From Candidatus Binatia bacterium (GTDB taxonomy: Bacteria > Eisenbacteria > RBG-16-71-46 > SZUA-252): a DNA stretch of 64,000 nt. This document shows positions 34,802 through 41,752 of the stretch, piece after piece. The stretch lies in NCBI GenBank assembly GCA_035631035.1, contig DASQJL010000113.1, positions 62,001 to 126,000 of the forward strand, read 5' to 3'. The notes under the pieces were generated by a model, which saw nothing but the letters and a program-made list of their open reading frames with translations, ran no database searches and was not told the origin of the DNA. The stretch's first letter is position 1. Each line of letters begins with the position of its first letter. The position numbers and the translations under genes are program-made.

Positions 34802-35943
34802 CGCCCGGCCTGCAGCACCTGCCCGGCGATCACGAGGTGCTGGATCTCCGTCGTCCCTTCGTAGATGCGGAGCGCGCGGACGGCCCGGTAGAGACGGTCC
34901 ACCGGATGGTCGGCCAGGACGCCGCGCGCGCCCAGGATCTGCACGGCGTCGTCCACGATGCGCTGCGCGGCCTCGGTGGCGTACGACTTCGCCATCGCCG
35001 CCTCCATCGTGACGCGCTCGGCGCCGTGGTCGGCTTCCCACGCGGCGCGGTAGACCAGGAGGCGCGCCGCATCCAGCTCCGTCGCCATGCGCGCGATCTT
35101 CTCCTGGACCAGCTGGAATTCGGCGAGCGGCTTTCCGAACTGCGTCCGGGCGCGCGCGTGGGCGGCGGCTTCATATACGCCGCGTGCGGCCATGCCGCAC
35201 GCGGCGGCGCCGACCGTGGCGCGCATCCGGTCCAACGTCTTCAGGCCCAGCGCGAACCCGCGCCCCTCTTCGCCGAGGAGGTTCGCCGCGGGAATCCGGC
35301 ACCCCTCGAACGCCAGCTCCCCCAGAGGGTGCGGCGCCGAGAGCACCTGGGGTCCCACAAAGCGCAATCCCGGGGCATCGGCCGGCACGAGGAAGGCGGA
35401 AATCCCCTTGCCGCGCGCGTCCGGATCGGTCGAGGCGAAGACCACGTAGAAGTCGGCGATGCCGGCGTTGGAGATGTACGACTTGGCGCCGTCCAGGACG
35501 TAGTCGCCGCCGTCCTTGCGTGCGCGCGTCCGGAGCGCGGCCACGTCCGATCCCGCCTCGGTCTCCGTCATGGCGAACGCGCTCATGGCGCGCCCCGCGA
35601 TCGCTTCCTCGGCGAGCCGGGCGCCCGTGGGAGAGCCGGTCGTCAGGAGCGGCAGCGTTCCCAGCCCCTGCAGCGCGAACACCGCGTCGGCGAGCGGGCT
35701 GGCCGCCGCCAGCGCCTCGCGCGCGAGGCAGCAGGCGCGCCAGTCGCCGCGGCGGATCGGCTCCAGCATCCTCCCCGCTCCGAGCGCCGCCAGGATCGCG
35801 CGCGCTTCCACCCGCGCCGCCGCATCGGTCGCGGCGGGGGTGCGCGGGGCGATCTCGCGCGCGGCGAACGCCGCGGCCTCGGCCGCGAACGTCTCGTGCG
35901 AGGGATCGAGAAGGGCGCGGACGGGGCGCGGGTCGGGAATCAA
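34798..35943 (-). CDS. Acyl-CoA dehydrogenase family protein
   Basis: The 381-residue flavoprotein has [52 protein letters not shown] and the C-terminal [19 protein letters not shown] with the catalytic Glu of the YEGT motif. It probably oxidises a cyclic or opened CoA thioester formed from the ACMR product. I use TTG 35943, whose TGA overlap with the upstream crotonase stop (TTGA) matches the other junctions; an upstream frame extension is not needed for the domain. Counterparts among three beta-oxidation-type enzymes are known in the A. evansii cluster. Confidence 0.9.
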   Translation of the reverse strand: MIPDPRPVRALLDPSHETFAAEAAAFAAREIAPRTPAATDAAARVEARAILAALGAGRMLEPIRRGDWRACCLAREALAAASPLADAVFALQGLGTLPLLTTGSPTGARLAEEAIAGRAMSAFAMTETEAGSDVAALRTRARKDGGDYVLDGAKSYISNAGIADFYVVFASTDPDARGKGISAFLVPADAPGLRFVGPQVLSAPHPLGELAFEGCRIPAANLLGEEGRGFALGLKTLDRMRATVGAAACGMAARGVYEAAAHARARTQFGKPLAEFQLVQEKIARMATELDAARLLVYRAAWEADHGAERVTMEAAMAKSYATEAAQRIVDDAVQILGARGVLADHPVDRLYRAVRALRIYEGTTEIQHLVIAGQVLQAGR

Positions 35944-36770
35944 CGGAACCGCGGCTCCCGCTTCTCGCGGAACGCCTCGTAGGCCTCGCGGAAGTTGGGG
36001 TGCTCCATCAGGGCGGCCTGGGCGTCCGACTCGTAGTTCAGCGCGGAGACCAGATCCTGGCTGAACTCGTAGTCGAGCGCCTCCTTGGTCACGGCGAGCG
36101 CGGCCGAGGGCCCGCGCGCGAGCTTCTCCGCGTAGGCCGTCGCCTCCGCGAGGACGCGGTCCGGCGCCACCACGCGATGATAGAGCCCGATCTCGTAGGC
36201 GCGCTTGGCGTCGATGAAGTCGCCGGTCATCAGCAATTCGGTCGCGCGCCCCAGCCCCACGATGCGCGGCAGGAGCCAGGAGGCCCCCATGTCCGCGCCC
36301 GAGAGGCCGACCCGAACGAAGAGGAAGGCGATCTTGGCCGTCTCCGACGCGATCCGAAGGTCGCACGCCGTCGCGATCACGGCGCCGGCCCCGGCCGTCG
36401 TGCCGTTCAGCGCGGCGATCACAGGCTTCCTGCAGCCGCGGATGTTCCGGATCAGGTCGCAGGTCATGCGCGTGAACTCGCGGAGCCCGCCGAAGTCGCG
36501 CTCGAACAGCGCGCCGATGATCTCCTCCACGTCCCCGCCGGAGCAGAAGCCGCGCCCCGCGCCGGTCAGGACGATCGCGCGCACCCCTTCCTCCTGGTCG
36601 AGCGCGGCGAAGAGATCGCGCAGCTCGGCGTAGACCTCGAACGTGAGCGCGTTCAGCCGCTCGGGCCGGTTCAGCGTGATCGTGGCCACGCTCGTCGCCT
36701 CGTTCACGGCATAGAGGAAGGACTTCGGCTGGAGCGGGGTGAGATCGGCCGGCCTCGGCTCCTGGCTCAC
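35940..36770 (-). CDS. Crotonase-family protein lacking both catalytic glutamates
   Basis: The 276-residue enoyl-CoA hydratase/isomerase-fold protein has FCSGGDVEE (oxyanion loop), KPVIAALNGTTAGAGAVIATACDLRIAS and SGADMGASWLLPRIVG. By-eye alignment to rat mitochondrial hydratase puts Val131 and Phe151 at the positions of the two catalytic glutamates (144 and 164). Hydration by the usual mechanism is therefore unlikely; Asp160 may be the catalytic group, as in crotonases that hydrolyse C-C bonds or decyclise rings. In this cluster, ring opening of a beta-oxo cyclic thioester is a good guess. GTG 36770 overlaps the Rid stop (GTGA). Confidence 0.88.
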   Translation of the reverse strand: MSQEPRPADLTPLQPKSFLYAVNEATSVATITLNRPERLNALTFEVYAELRDLFAALDQEEGVRAIVLTGAGRGFCSGGDVEEIIGALFERDFGGLREFTRMTCDLIRNIRGCRKPVIAALNGTTAGAGAVIATACDLRIASETAKIAFLFVRVGLSGADMGASWLLPRIVGLGRATELLMTGDFIDAKRAYEIGLYHRVVAPDRVLAEATAYAEKLARGPSAALAVTKEALDYEFSQDLVSALNYESDAQAALMEHPNFREAYEAFREKREPRFR

Positions 36771-37180
36771 GCGCCACCTCCGCCGATGACCGCCGTCGCT
36801 TCCATCTCCACCATCGCTCCGCGGTCCATCAGCCCCTTCACCTCCACGAGCGCCACCGCCGGATAGAAGCGCCCCAGCCGCGCGCGCCAGGCCTCGCCGA
36901 CGGCTCGCCGGGCAGCGCGATACGCGGCGAGATCGGTCACATAGATGGTGAGCCGCGCGAGATCCTCGGGGCGCCCGTCCGCCTCGGCGATCACCGCAAG
37001 CACCTTGTCGAGAGCGCGCACGAACTGCGCGGCGAAATCGGGGGGATCGCCGGCGGCCTCTTCTTCCCATCCGGCCTGCCCCGCGACGAACAGAAGTCTT
37101 CCCCCCGCCGGGGCGAGGAGTCCGTTGTTCCAGCCCTTGGGCTCGCCCAGCGAGGCCGGGTTCACGATCTGGAACGTCAC
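36767..37180 (-). CDS. Rid-family (YjgF/YER057c/UK114) protein
   Basis: The 137-residue protein has the Rid fold signatures FVAGQAGWEEE, FVRALDKVLAVIAEADG, ARLTIYVTDLAAYRAA and VEMEATAV. RidA proper hydrolyses enamines and imines and needs an Arg in PAR; here the motif is YPAVALVEV, so Val109 replaces it. The protein belongs to a Rid group without that residue, and standard deaminase activity should not be assumed. A putative translation-inhibitor (Rid) protein is also encoded in the A. evansii 2-aminobenzoate cluster, so association with this pathway is recurrent. GTG start, 4-nt overlap with the SDR stop. Confidence 0.9.
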   Translation of the reverse strand: MTFQIVNPASLGEPKGWNNGLLAPAGGRLLFVAGQAGWEEEAAGDPPDFAAQFVRALDKVLAVIAEADGRPEDLARLTIYVTDLAAYRAARRAVGEAWRARLGRFYPAVALVEVKGLMDRGAMVEMEATAVIGGGGA

Positions 37181-37959
37181 GCCGCGTGCACCCGCGCGCC
37201 CAGGACCACCGTCTGTCCCGTCGCCTCATCGCCGCCCATGGCCATCTTGAGAATCGCCTCGCCCACCTCCTCGGTCGTGAGCAGCCGTTCCTGCCCCGTC
37301 GTGCCCAGGATCGCCGCGAGCGCCTCGGGATGGGAGAGCCCGCCCCGCGACATCGCCCCCGCGACCGCTTCCTTGGTGATCGAGGTGTCGACGTATCCGG
37401 GACAGATCGCGTTCACCGTCACTCCCTTCCCCGCCAGCTCCTCGGCGAGGCAGCGCACCAGGCCGATCACCGCGTGCTTCGACGCGGCGTAGGGCGCGAT
37501 GTACTTCCCCCCCGTGAGCCCCGCGATCGAGGCGACGGCGACGATCCGGCCATAGCCCCGCTCGGCCATCGCGGGCGCGAACTCGCGCGCGCAGAGAAAG
37601 GCGCTCCGCGCGTTCGCGCGCATCATGCGGTCCCAGTCGGCCGCCGCCACGTCGGCAAAGCGACCGGCCATCGCGGCGCCGGCGCTCATCACGAGCACGT
37701 CGACCGGGCCGAGCGCCTCCCGGACCTCGCGCGCCAGCGCGCGCACCGGCTCCTCCTCGGCGACGTCATGCGCGTGGGACGACGCGCGGCCGCCCGCGTC
37801 GAGGATCTCCCCCGCGATCAGGTCCACCTCGCGGCGCGATCGCGCCGCGACGGCCACCGCCGCACCCGCGGCCGCGAGACGCCGCGCCGCCGCGGCGCCG
37901 ATCCCACGGCCGCCCCCGGTGACCAGAGCGACGCGCCCCGAAAGCGGCCGGTCAGCCAC
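37177..37959 (-). CDS. Short-chain dehydrogenase/reductase
   Basis: The 260-residue SDR has TGGGRGIGAAAARRL for the dinucleotide, Asn/Ser positions in SAGAAMAG and VASIAGLTG, and the catalytic YAASK. ICPGYVDTSITKEAV follows. Likely role: oxidation of a 3-hydroxyacyl-type CoA or reduction of the oxo group of the dearomatised 2-aminobenzoyl-CoA intermediate. GTG 37959 overlaps the creatininase-family stop by 8 nt, and its own stop overlaps the Rid start. Confidence 0.93.
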   Translation of the reverse strand: MADRPLSGRVALVTGGGRGIGAAAARRLAAAGAAVAVAARSRREVDLIAGEILDAGGRASSHAHDVAEEEPVRALAREVREALGPVDVLVMSAGAAMAGRFADVAAADWDRMMRANARSAFLCAREFAPAMAERGYGRIVAVASIAGLTGGKYIAPYAASKHAVIGLVRCLAEELAGKGVTVNAICPGYVDTSITKEAVAGAMSRGGLSHPEALAAILGTTGQERLLTTEEVGEAILKMAMGGDEATGQTVVLGARVHAA

Positions 37960-38707
37960 GGTCCCGCTCCAGCACCGCCTCGGCCAGAATCGCTCCGAGC
38001 GCCTCGATGGTGCGCCTTCCCTCCTCGGCGGTGGCGTCGGCGGGCCAGCCGAAGTAGGCCCGCGGACCGCCGGCTTCCTCGAACGTGCGCGCGCCGGTCC
38101 GGATCGCTCGCGAGAGCGACGCGGGATTGGGCGCAAGCCCCCGGCGCGTCTCCTCGCGCACGAGGTCGGGGCGGGCCGCGAGCACGACCGAGCCCTCGTA
38201 GCGGCCCGCGTGGCAGGCGCCGGTCTGGAATTCCTCCCCCAGCCGTAGCGCCCAGGGCTTGCGCGTCAGATCGGGGCAGATCACCGGAAGAAGCTCCTCC
38301 TCGTCGGCCAGAGCGCGCGCGGCGGCGAGCGTCTCGAGATGGGCGGGGTCCAGATGGGCGTTGGCCACCCCGAGCGCGGCGAAACCCTGGCGCGTGAGCT
38401 CCCGCGCGAGGTCGAGCAGGATCGCACGCACGCTCGCGGCGCCGACCGAGATCGTCCCCGGAAAGCCGGCGCCGAACGGGGCGGCGGCGTAGGGAAGCGC
38501 CGGGAGCACCACCGCGATCCGCCCCTTCGCCTCGAGACGGTCCGCGGCGGCGGCGGCCATCGCTTCGGCCAGGATCACGTCGGTGGCGAGCGGAAGATGG
38601 GGGCCGTGCGCCTCGATGGCGCCGACCGGAAGCAGGGCGACGGCCCGCGGGCGGTCGAGATCCCGCGCCTCTTCCCAGGTCAGGTCGGCCCACTTGCGCG
38701 GCGCCAC
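37952..38707 (-). CDS. Creatininase-family amidohydrolase, candidate N-formylkynurenine formamidase
   Basis: The 251-residue protein has LPVGAIEAHGPHLPLATD (Glu32, His34, Asp43), NAHLDP (His118, Asp120) and CHAGRYEGSVVLA (His166, Glu171). In Pseudomonas creatininase the second block is NGHYEN with Glu122 as ligand; here Asp120 replaces it, a conservative swap. The family hydrolyses cyclic or linear amides, and ArfB is a deformylase. No classical KynB is present in the window, although TDO makes N-formylkynurenine, so this protein could remove the formyl group. Alternatively it acts on a later amide. GGAGG stands 5 nt before GTG 38707; it leads the operon and is divergent from the CoA ligase. 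Confidence 0.88.
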   Translation of the reverse strand: MAPRKWADLTWEEARDLDRPRAVALLPVGAIEAHGPHLPLATDVILAEAMAAAAADRLEAKGRIAVVLPALPYAAAPFGAGFPGTISVGAASVRAILLDLARELTRQGFAALGVANAHLDPAHLETLAAARALADEEELLPVICPDLTRKPWALRLGEEFQTGACHAGRYEGSVVLAARPDLVREETRRGLAPNPASLSRAIRTGARTFEEAGGPRAYFGWPADATAEEGRRTIEALGAILAEAVLERDRG

Positions 38708-38754
38708 AATGTCCTCCGAGTCGGGTCTTGCCGCCCGCAGGCCGGGCGTCCATC

Positions 38755-40299
38755 ATGGGACCAGCCACGAAACTTACCATGACCTACGAGCCGCCGGAAC
38801 GCCTGAACCTCGCCGATCACTTCCTCGACGCCCGCGTCCGCGAAGGGCGCGGCGGCCGGACGGCGCTCGTCACCGACCAGGGCTCCCTCACCTACGCCGA
38901 CGTCCAGGCGCTCGCCAACCGCTTCGGCCACCTGATCCGGGCGGCCGGCGCCGAGCCGGAGCAGCGGGTGATGATCGCCCTCCCCGACGGCCCCGAGTTC
39001 GTGGCGGCCCTCTTCGGGACGCTGAAGATCGGCGCGGTCGCGGTCATGGTGAACCCCGGGCTCTCCCTCGAGGAGGTCCGGCATCTCCTGGCCTACACGC
39101 GGGCGCGGGTCGTGGTCGCGCACCGGGAGACCGCGGGCGTCTTCGAGCGGGCCGCGGCCGAGGGCCCCCACGTGAAGCGGCTCCTCGTCGCGGACACCGA
39201 CCCCTTCGCCCGGGCGCTGGCCGCCGCCTCCGCCGCGCTCGACGCCTTCCCCAGTCATCGCGACGATCCGGCCATCTGGCTTTTCTCCGGCGGGACGACG
39301 GGGCGGCCGAAGGCGGTCGTCCAGACGCACCGCTCCTTCGCCTATACCGCCGCCTGCTACGGACCCGAGGTGATCGGCTACACCGAGAACGACGTGACGC
39401 TCTCCGTGCCGAAGCTCTACTTCGGCTACGCCACCGGGGCGAACCTCTTCTTTCCCTTCGCCGCGGGCGCAGCCTCCGCCCTCTTCCCCGAGCCGGCCAC
39501 CGCGGAGACGGTGTTCGCCAAGGTCCGGAAGTTCCGGCCGACCGTGCTCGTGAACGTCCCGACGATGGTGCACAAGATGGTGACCCACCCCGGCGCTTCG
39601 GCCCAGGACCTCGCCTCCCTTCGCGTGGCGATCTCCGCGGGGGAGGCGCTTCCCGCCGAGCTTTACGCGCGCTGGAAGAAGACCACGGAGGCGGAGCTCT
39701 TGGACGGCCTCGGCACCGCCGAGATGTGGCACATCTTCATCTCGAACCGGATCGGGGCGGTGCGCCCGGGGACGCTGGGCACCGTGGTCCCCGGCTTCGA
39801 GATCCAGGCGTGCGACGAGGAGGGGCGGCAGCTTCCCCCGGGCGAGACGGGCTGGCTCCGGGTGCGCGGCGGCGCGCGCGCGATCGGCTACTGGCAACAT
39901 CAAGAAAAGACCGAGCAGGCCTTCCGCGGGGAATGGTACGTGACGGGAGACCTGGTCCAGATCGACGCCGGCGGCATCGTGACCTACTGCGGGCGCGGCG
40001 ACGAGCTGCTGAAAGTGGCGGGCAAGTGGCTCGCGCCGGCCGAGGTGGAGGGCTGCCTGCTGGATCACCCCGCGGTGGTCGAGGCCGCGGTCGTCGGCGC
40101 TGCCGACGGGAGCGGACTGGTGAAGCCGATCGCCTACGTCGTGGCGCGCGAGCGGCGCGACGGTCTGGCCGACGAGCTGCGCGCCCACGTGCGCGAGCGG
40201 CTCGCCCCCTACAAGCACCCGCGCGAGGTGGTTTTCCTGGACGCGCTCCCCCGGACGCATCTCGGCAAGGTGGACCGGGGGCGCCTCCGGGCGGGGTAG
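38755..40299 (+). CDS. Benzoate-CoA ligase-type enzyme, probable 2-aminobenzoate-CoA ligase
   Basis: The product is about 514 residues long. WLFSGGTTGRPKAVVQTHRS is the P-loop of ANL enzymes, LDGLGTAEMWHIFISN the A5 region, YVTGDLVQIDAGGIVTYCGRGDELLKVAGKW A7/A8, and LPRTHLGKVDR holds the A10 lysine. It resembles benzoate-CoA and 2-aminobenzoate-CoA ligases that make aryl-CoA via aryl-AMP. The 47-bp gap to the creatininase-family gene implies shared regulation. An ATG at 38779 (MTYEPPERLN) is an equally good start, since no clear ribosome site is present. A DUF72 gene follows after 5 bp. Confidence 0.9.
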   Translation: MGPATKLTMTYEPPERLNLADHFLDARVREGRGGRTALVTDQGSLTYADVQALANRFGHLIRAAGAEPEQRVMIALPDGPEFVAALFGTLKIGAVAVMVNPGLSLEEVRHLLAYTRARVVVAHRETAGVFERAAAEGPHVKRLLVADTDPFARALAAASAALDAFPSHRDDPAIWLFSGGTTGRPKAVVQTHRSFAYTAACYGPEVIGYTENDVTLSVPKLYFGYATGANLFFPFAAGAASALFPEPATAETVFAKVRKFRPTVLVNVPTMVHKMVTHPGASAQDLASLRVAISAGEALPAELYARWKKTTEAELLDGLGTAEMWHIFISNRIGAVRPGTLGTVVPGFEIQACDEEGRQLPPGETGWLRVRGGARAIGYWQHQEKTEQAFRGEWYVTGDLVQIDAGGIVTYCGRGDELLKVAGKWLAPAEVEGCLLDHPAVVEAAVVGAADGSGLVKPIAYVVARERRDGLADELRAHVRERLAPYKHPREVVFLDALPRTHLGKVDRGRLRAG

Positions 40300-40304
40300 C
40301 GGAG

Positions 40305-41114
40305 ATGGCTGTGGCCCGCAGGGGGCCGCCGCGCGGCCGGGGCGCGCTCCTCGTCGGCACGTCGGGGTGGGCCTACCGCCACTGGCCCCGCTTCTATCCC
40401 CCCGAGCTTCGCCCGCCGCGGTTCCTGGCGCACTACGCCACGCGCTTTCCGACTGTGGAGGTGAACACCTCCTTCTACCACCTGCCGCTGCGCACGACCT
40501 ACGCGAAGTGGGCGGCGGAGACCGGCCCCGACTTCCGCTTCACGCTCAAGCTGAGCCGCTACGTCACGCACATCAAGCGACTCTCGGGCGTGAAGGCGGA
40601 GACGCGTCTCTTCCTGGAGCGCGCCGAGCCGCTGGGTGAGAAGCTGGGCCCGATCCTGGTCCAGCTACCCCCGCAGCTCCGGGCCGACCCCGCGCGCCTG
40701 GAGCGCTTCCTCGCCATGTTCCGCTCCCTCGAGGTCGAACGCGGTGAGCGCGTGCGGCTGGCGTTCGAGTTCCGGCACCAGACCTGGTTCGATTCGGAAC
40801 AAGCGCTCACCTCGCTCGCGCGACATGGCGCCGCCCTCGTCTTCGGCCAGTCGGGCCGCTATCCCTACCCTTCGGCCGAGCCGCTCACGGCCGATTGGGT
40901 CTATCTCCGGTTCCACGGACCGCGCGAGTTCTGCGCCTCGGAGTACGGGCGCGAAGGGCTCGCGCCGTGGGCGGGAAAGATCGCGCGGTGGCGCGCCGAG
41001 GGGAGGGACGTGTACGCCTACTTCAACAACGACGTGCACGGCTACGCGGTGGAGGACGCGGCGCTGCTCGTTCGGATGGCGGAAGGGTCGGGCGAGGGGC
41101 TGGGGTCGGAATGA
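40305..41114 (+). CDS. DUF72 domain protein
   Basis: The 269-residue protein has the DUF72 (YecE) motifs VGTSGWAYRHWPRFYPPEL, FPTVEVNTSFYHLP, FRFTLKLSRYVTHIKRL, LVQLPPQ, LAFEFRHQTWF and YFNNDVHGYAVEDA. This is a TIM-barrel family whose biochemical function is unknown, although it is widespread. ATG 40305 lies 5 bp after the CoA ligase stop, with GGAG overlapping the stop region, so they share a transcript. A GC-rich hairpin follows. Confidence 0.92.
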   Translation: MAVARRGPPRGRGALLVGTSGWAYRHWPRFYPPELRPPRFLAHYATRFPTVEVNTSFYHLPLRTTYAKWAAETGPDFRFTLKLSRYVTHIKRLSGVKAETRLFLERAEPLGEKLGPILVQLPPQLRADPARLERFLAMFRSLEVERGERVRLAFEFRHQTWFDSEQALTSLARHGAALVFGQSGRYPYPSAEPLTADWVYLRFHGPREFCASEYGREGLAPWAGKIARWRAEGRDVYAYFNNDVHGYAVEDAALLVRMAEGSGEGLGSE

Positions 41115-41128
41115 GGCGCGGGCGGAAA

Positions 41129-41157
41129 GCGCGCCCGCGACGGTTCCGCGGGCGCGC
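41129..41157 (+). terminator. Hairpin between convergent DUF72 and DUF6496 genes
   Basis: A perfect 11-bp stem (GCGCGCCCGCG / CGCGGGCGCGC) with a 7-nt loop. It has only TTT on the minus-strand side, so it is a moderate terminator candidate that may serve both genes. Confidence 0.45.
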
Positions 41158-41181
41158 CGGTATGACTCAACCATCCCGCCG

Positions 41182-41559
41182 TTACGAGCGGGCGCTCCTC
41201 GAAGAAGAGCGCGACCGGGACGAAGAGCTCCGTGAGCTGGAGCGGCGGGACGAAGACCGCGTCGAACCGGACCGCCCCGAGCTGGAGCGCCCCGAGCTGG
41301 ACCGTCCCGAGCTGGACCGCGCCGAGCTGGAGCGCCGCGACGTGGAGCCCGTGCGCTTCCGGGGCACCTTGGCGCCCTTCTCGCGCGCCTCGGACAAACC
41401 AATCGCGATCGCCTGCTTCCGGCTGGTCACCGTTCCTCCGTGCCCCGACTTCCCCCGCTTCAGCGTGCCGTGCTTCTTCCGGCGCATCGCGCTCTCGACG
41501 GATTTGGAGGCGGACTCGCCGTAGCGGCGGCCGCTGGATTTCTTTCTGCGTGTCGGCAT
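41182..41559 (-). CDS. DUF6496 protein with Ser/Arg-rich tail
   Basis: The 125-residue basic protein begins MPTRRKKSSGRRYG and carries the DUF6496 block KSVESAMRRKKHGTLKRGKSG...TSRKQAIAIGLSEAREKGAKVP (about 17-65). The rest is a low-complexity Ser/Arg tail with SSSGR repeats (about 70-125), encoded by 15-bp tandem DNA repeats. Very basic proteins of this kind may bind DNA or RNA; the function of DUF6496 is unknown. AGGAG lies 6-7 nt before ATG 41559. A plus-strand frame through the repeats gives acidic pentads, but the conserved minus-strand block decides the strand. Confidence 0.8.
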   Translation of the reverse strand: MPTRRKKSSGRRYGESASKSVESAMRRKKHGTLKRGKSGHGGTVTSRKQAIAIGLSEAREKGAKVPRKRTGSTSRRSSSARSSSGRSSSGRSSSGRSGSTRSSSRRSSSRSSSSRSRSSSRSARS

Positions 41560-41579
41560 CGTCTTCTCCTGTTCGAACG

Positions 41580-41598
41580 GCGCGAACCGCGTTCGCGC
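41580..41598. repeat. Inverted repeat upstream of the DUF6496 gene
   Basis: GCGCGAAC-CGC-GTTCGCGC, a perfect 8-bp dyad with a 3-nt centre, lies 20 nt upstream of the DUF6496 start. It may be an operator. Confidence 0.35.
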
Positions 41599-41752
41599 TC
41601 CCAGGTCCACTCCCCTTGGTTCCCGTTGCGGAGTGCACATCCCATGCCGACGCGCGGCTCGTGGAGCGCTGCGAACCGCCTTGACCCTCTCCGACGATGC
41701 GGGTACGGTCGCGGGAACGGATCGATTCCGCGCGCCAACCCCTGGAGCCGAC

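Noticed and set aside
34798-36777. Reading the acyl-CoA dehydrogenase as a 659-residue protein with an N-terminal extension
   Set aside because: The extra 278 codons are a shadow of the crotonase gene in another frame. A TTG at 35943 gives the normal family length and the same overlap style as the neighbours.
40895-41524. Plus-strand frame with acidic pentad repeats (ELERP / ELDRP) resembling a repeat protein
   Set aside because: The minus strand encodes the conserved DUF6496 block with a good ribosome site; the pentads are the reverse reading of its Ser/Arg tail.
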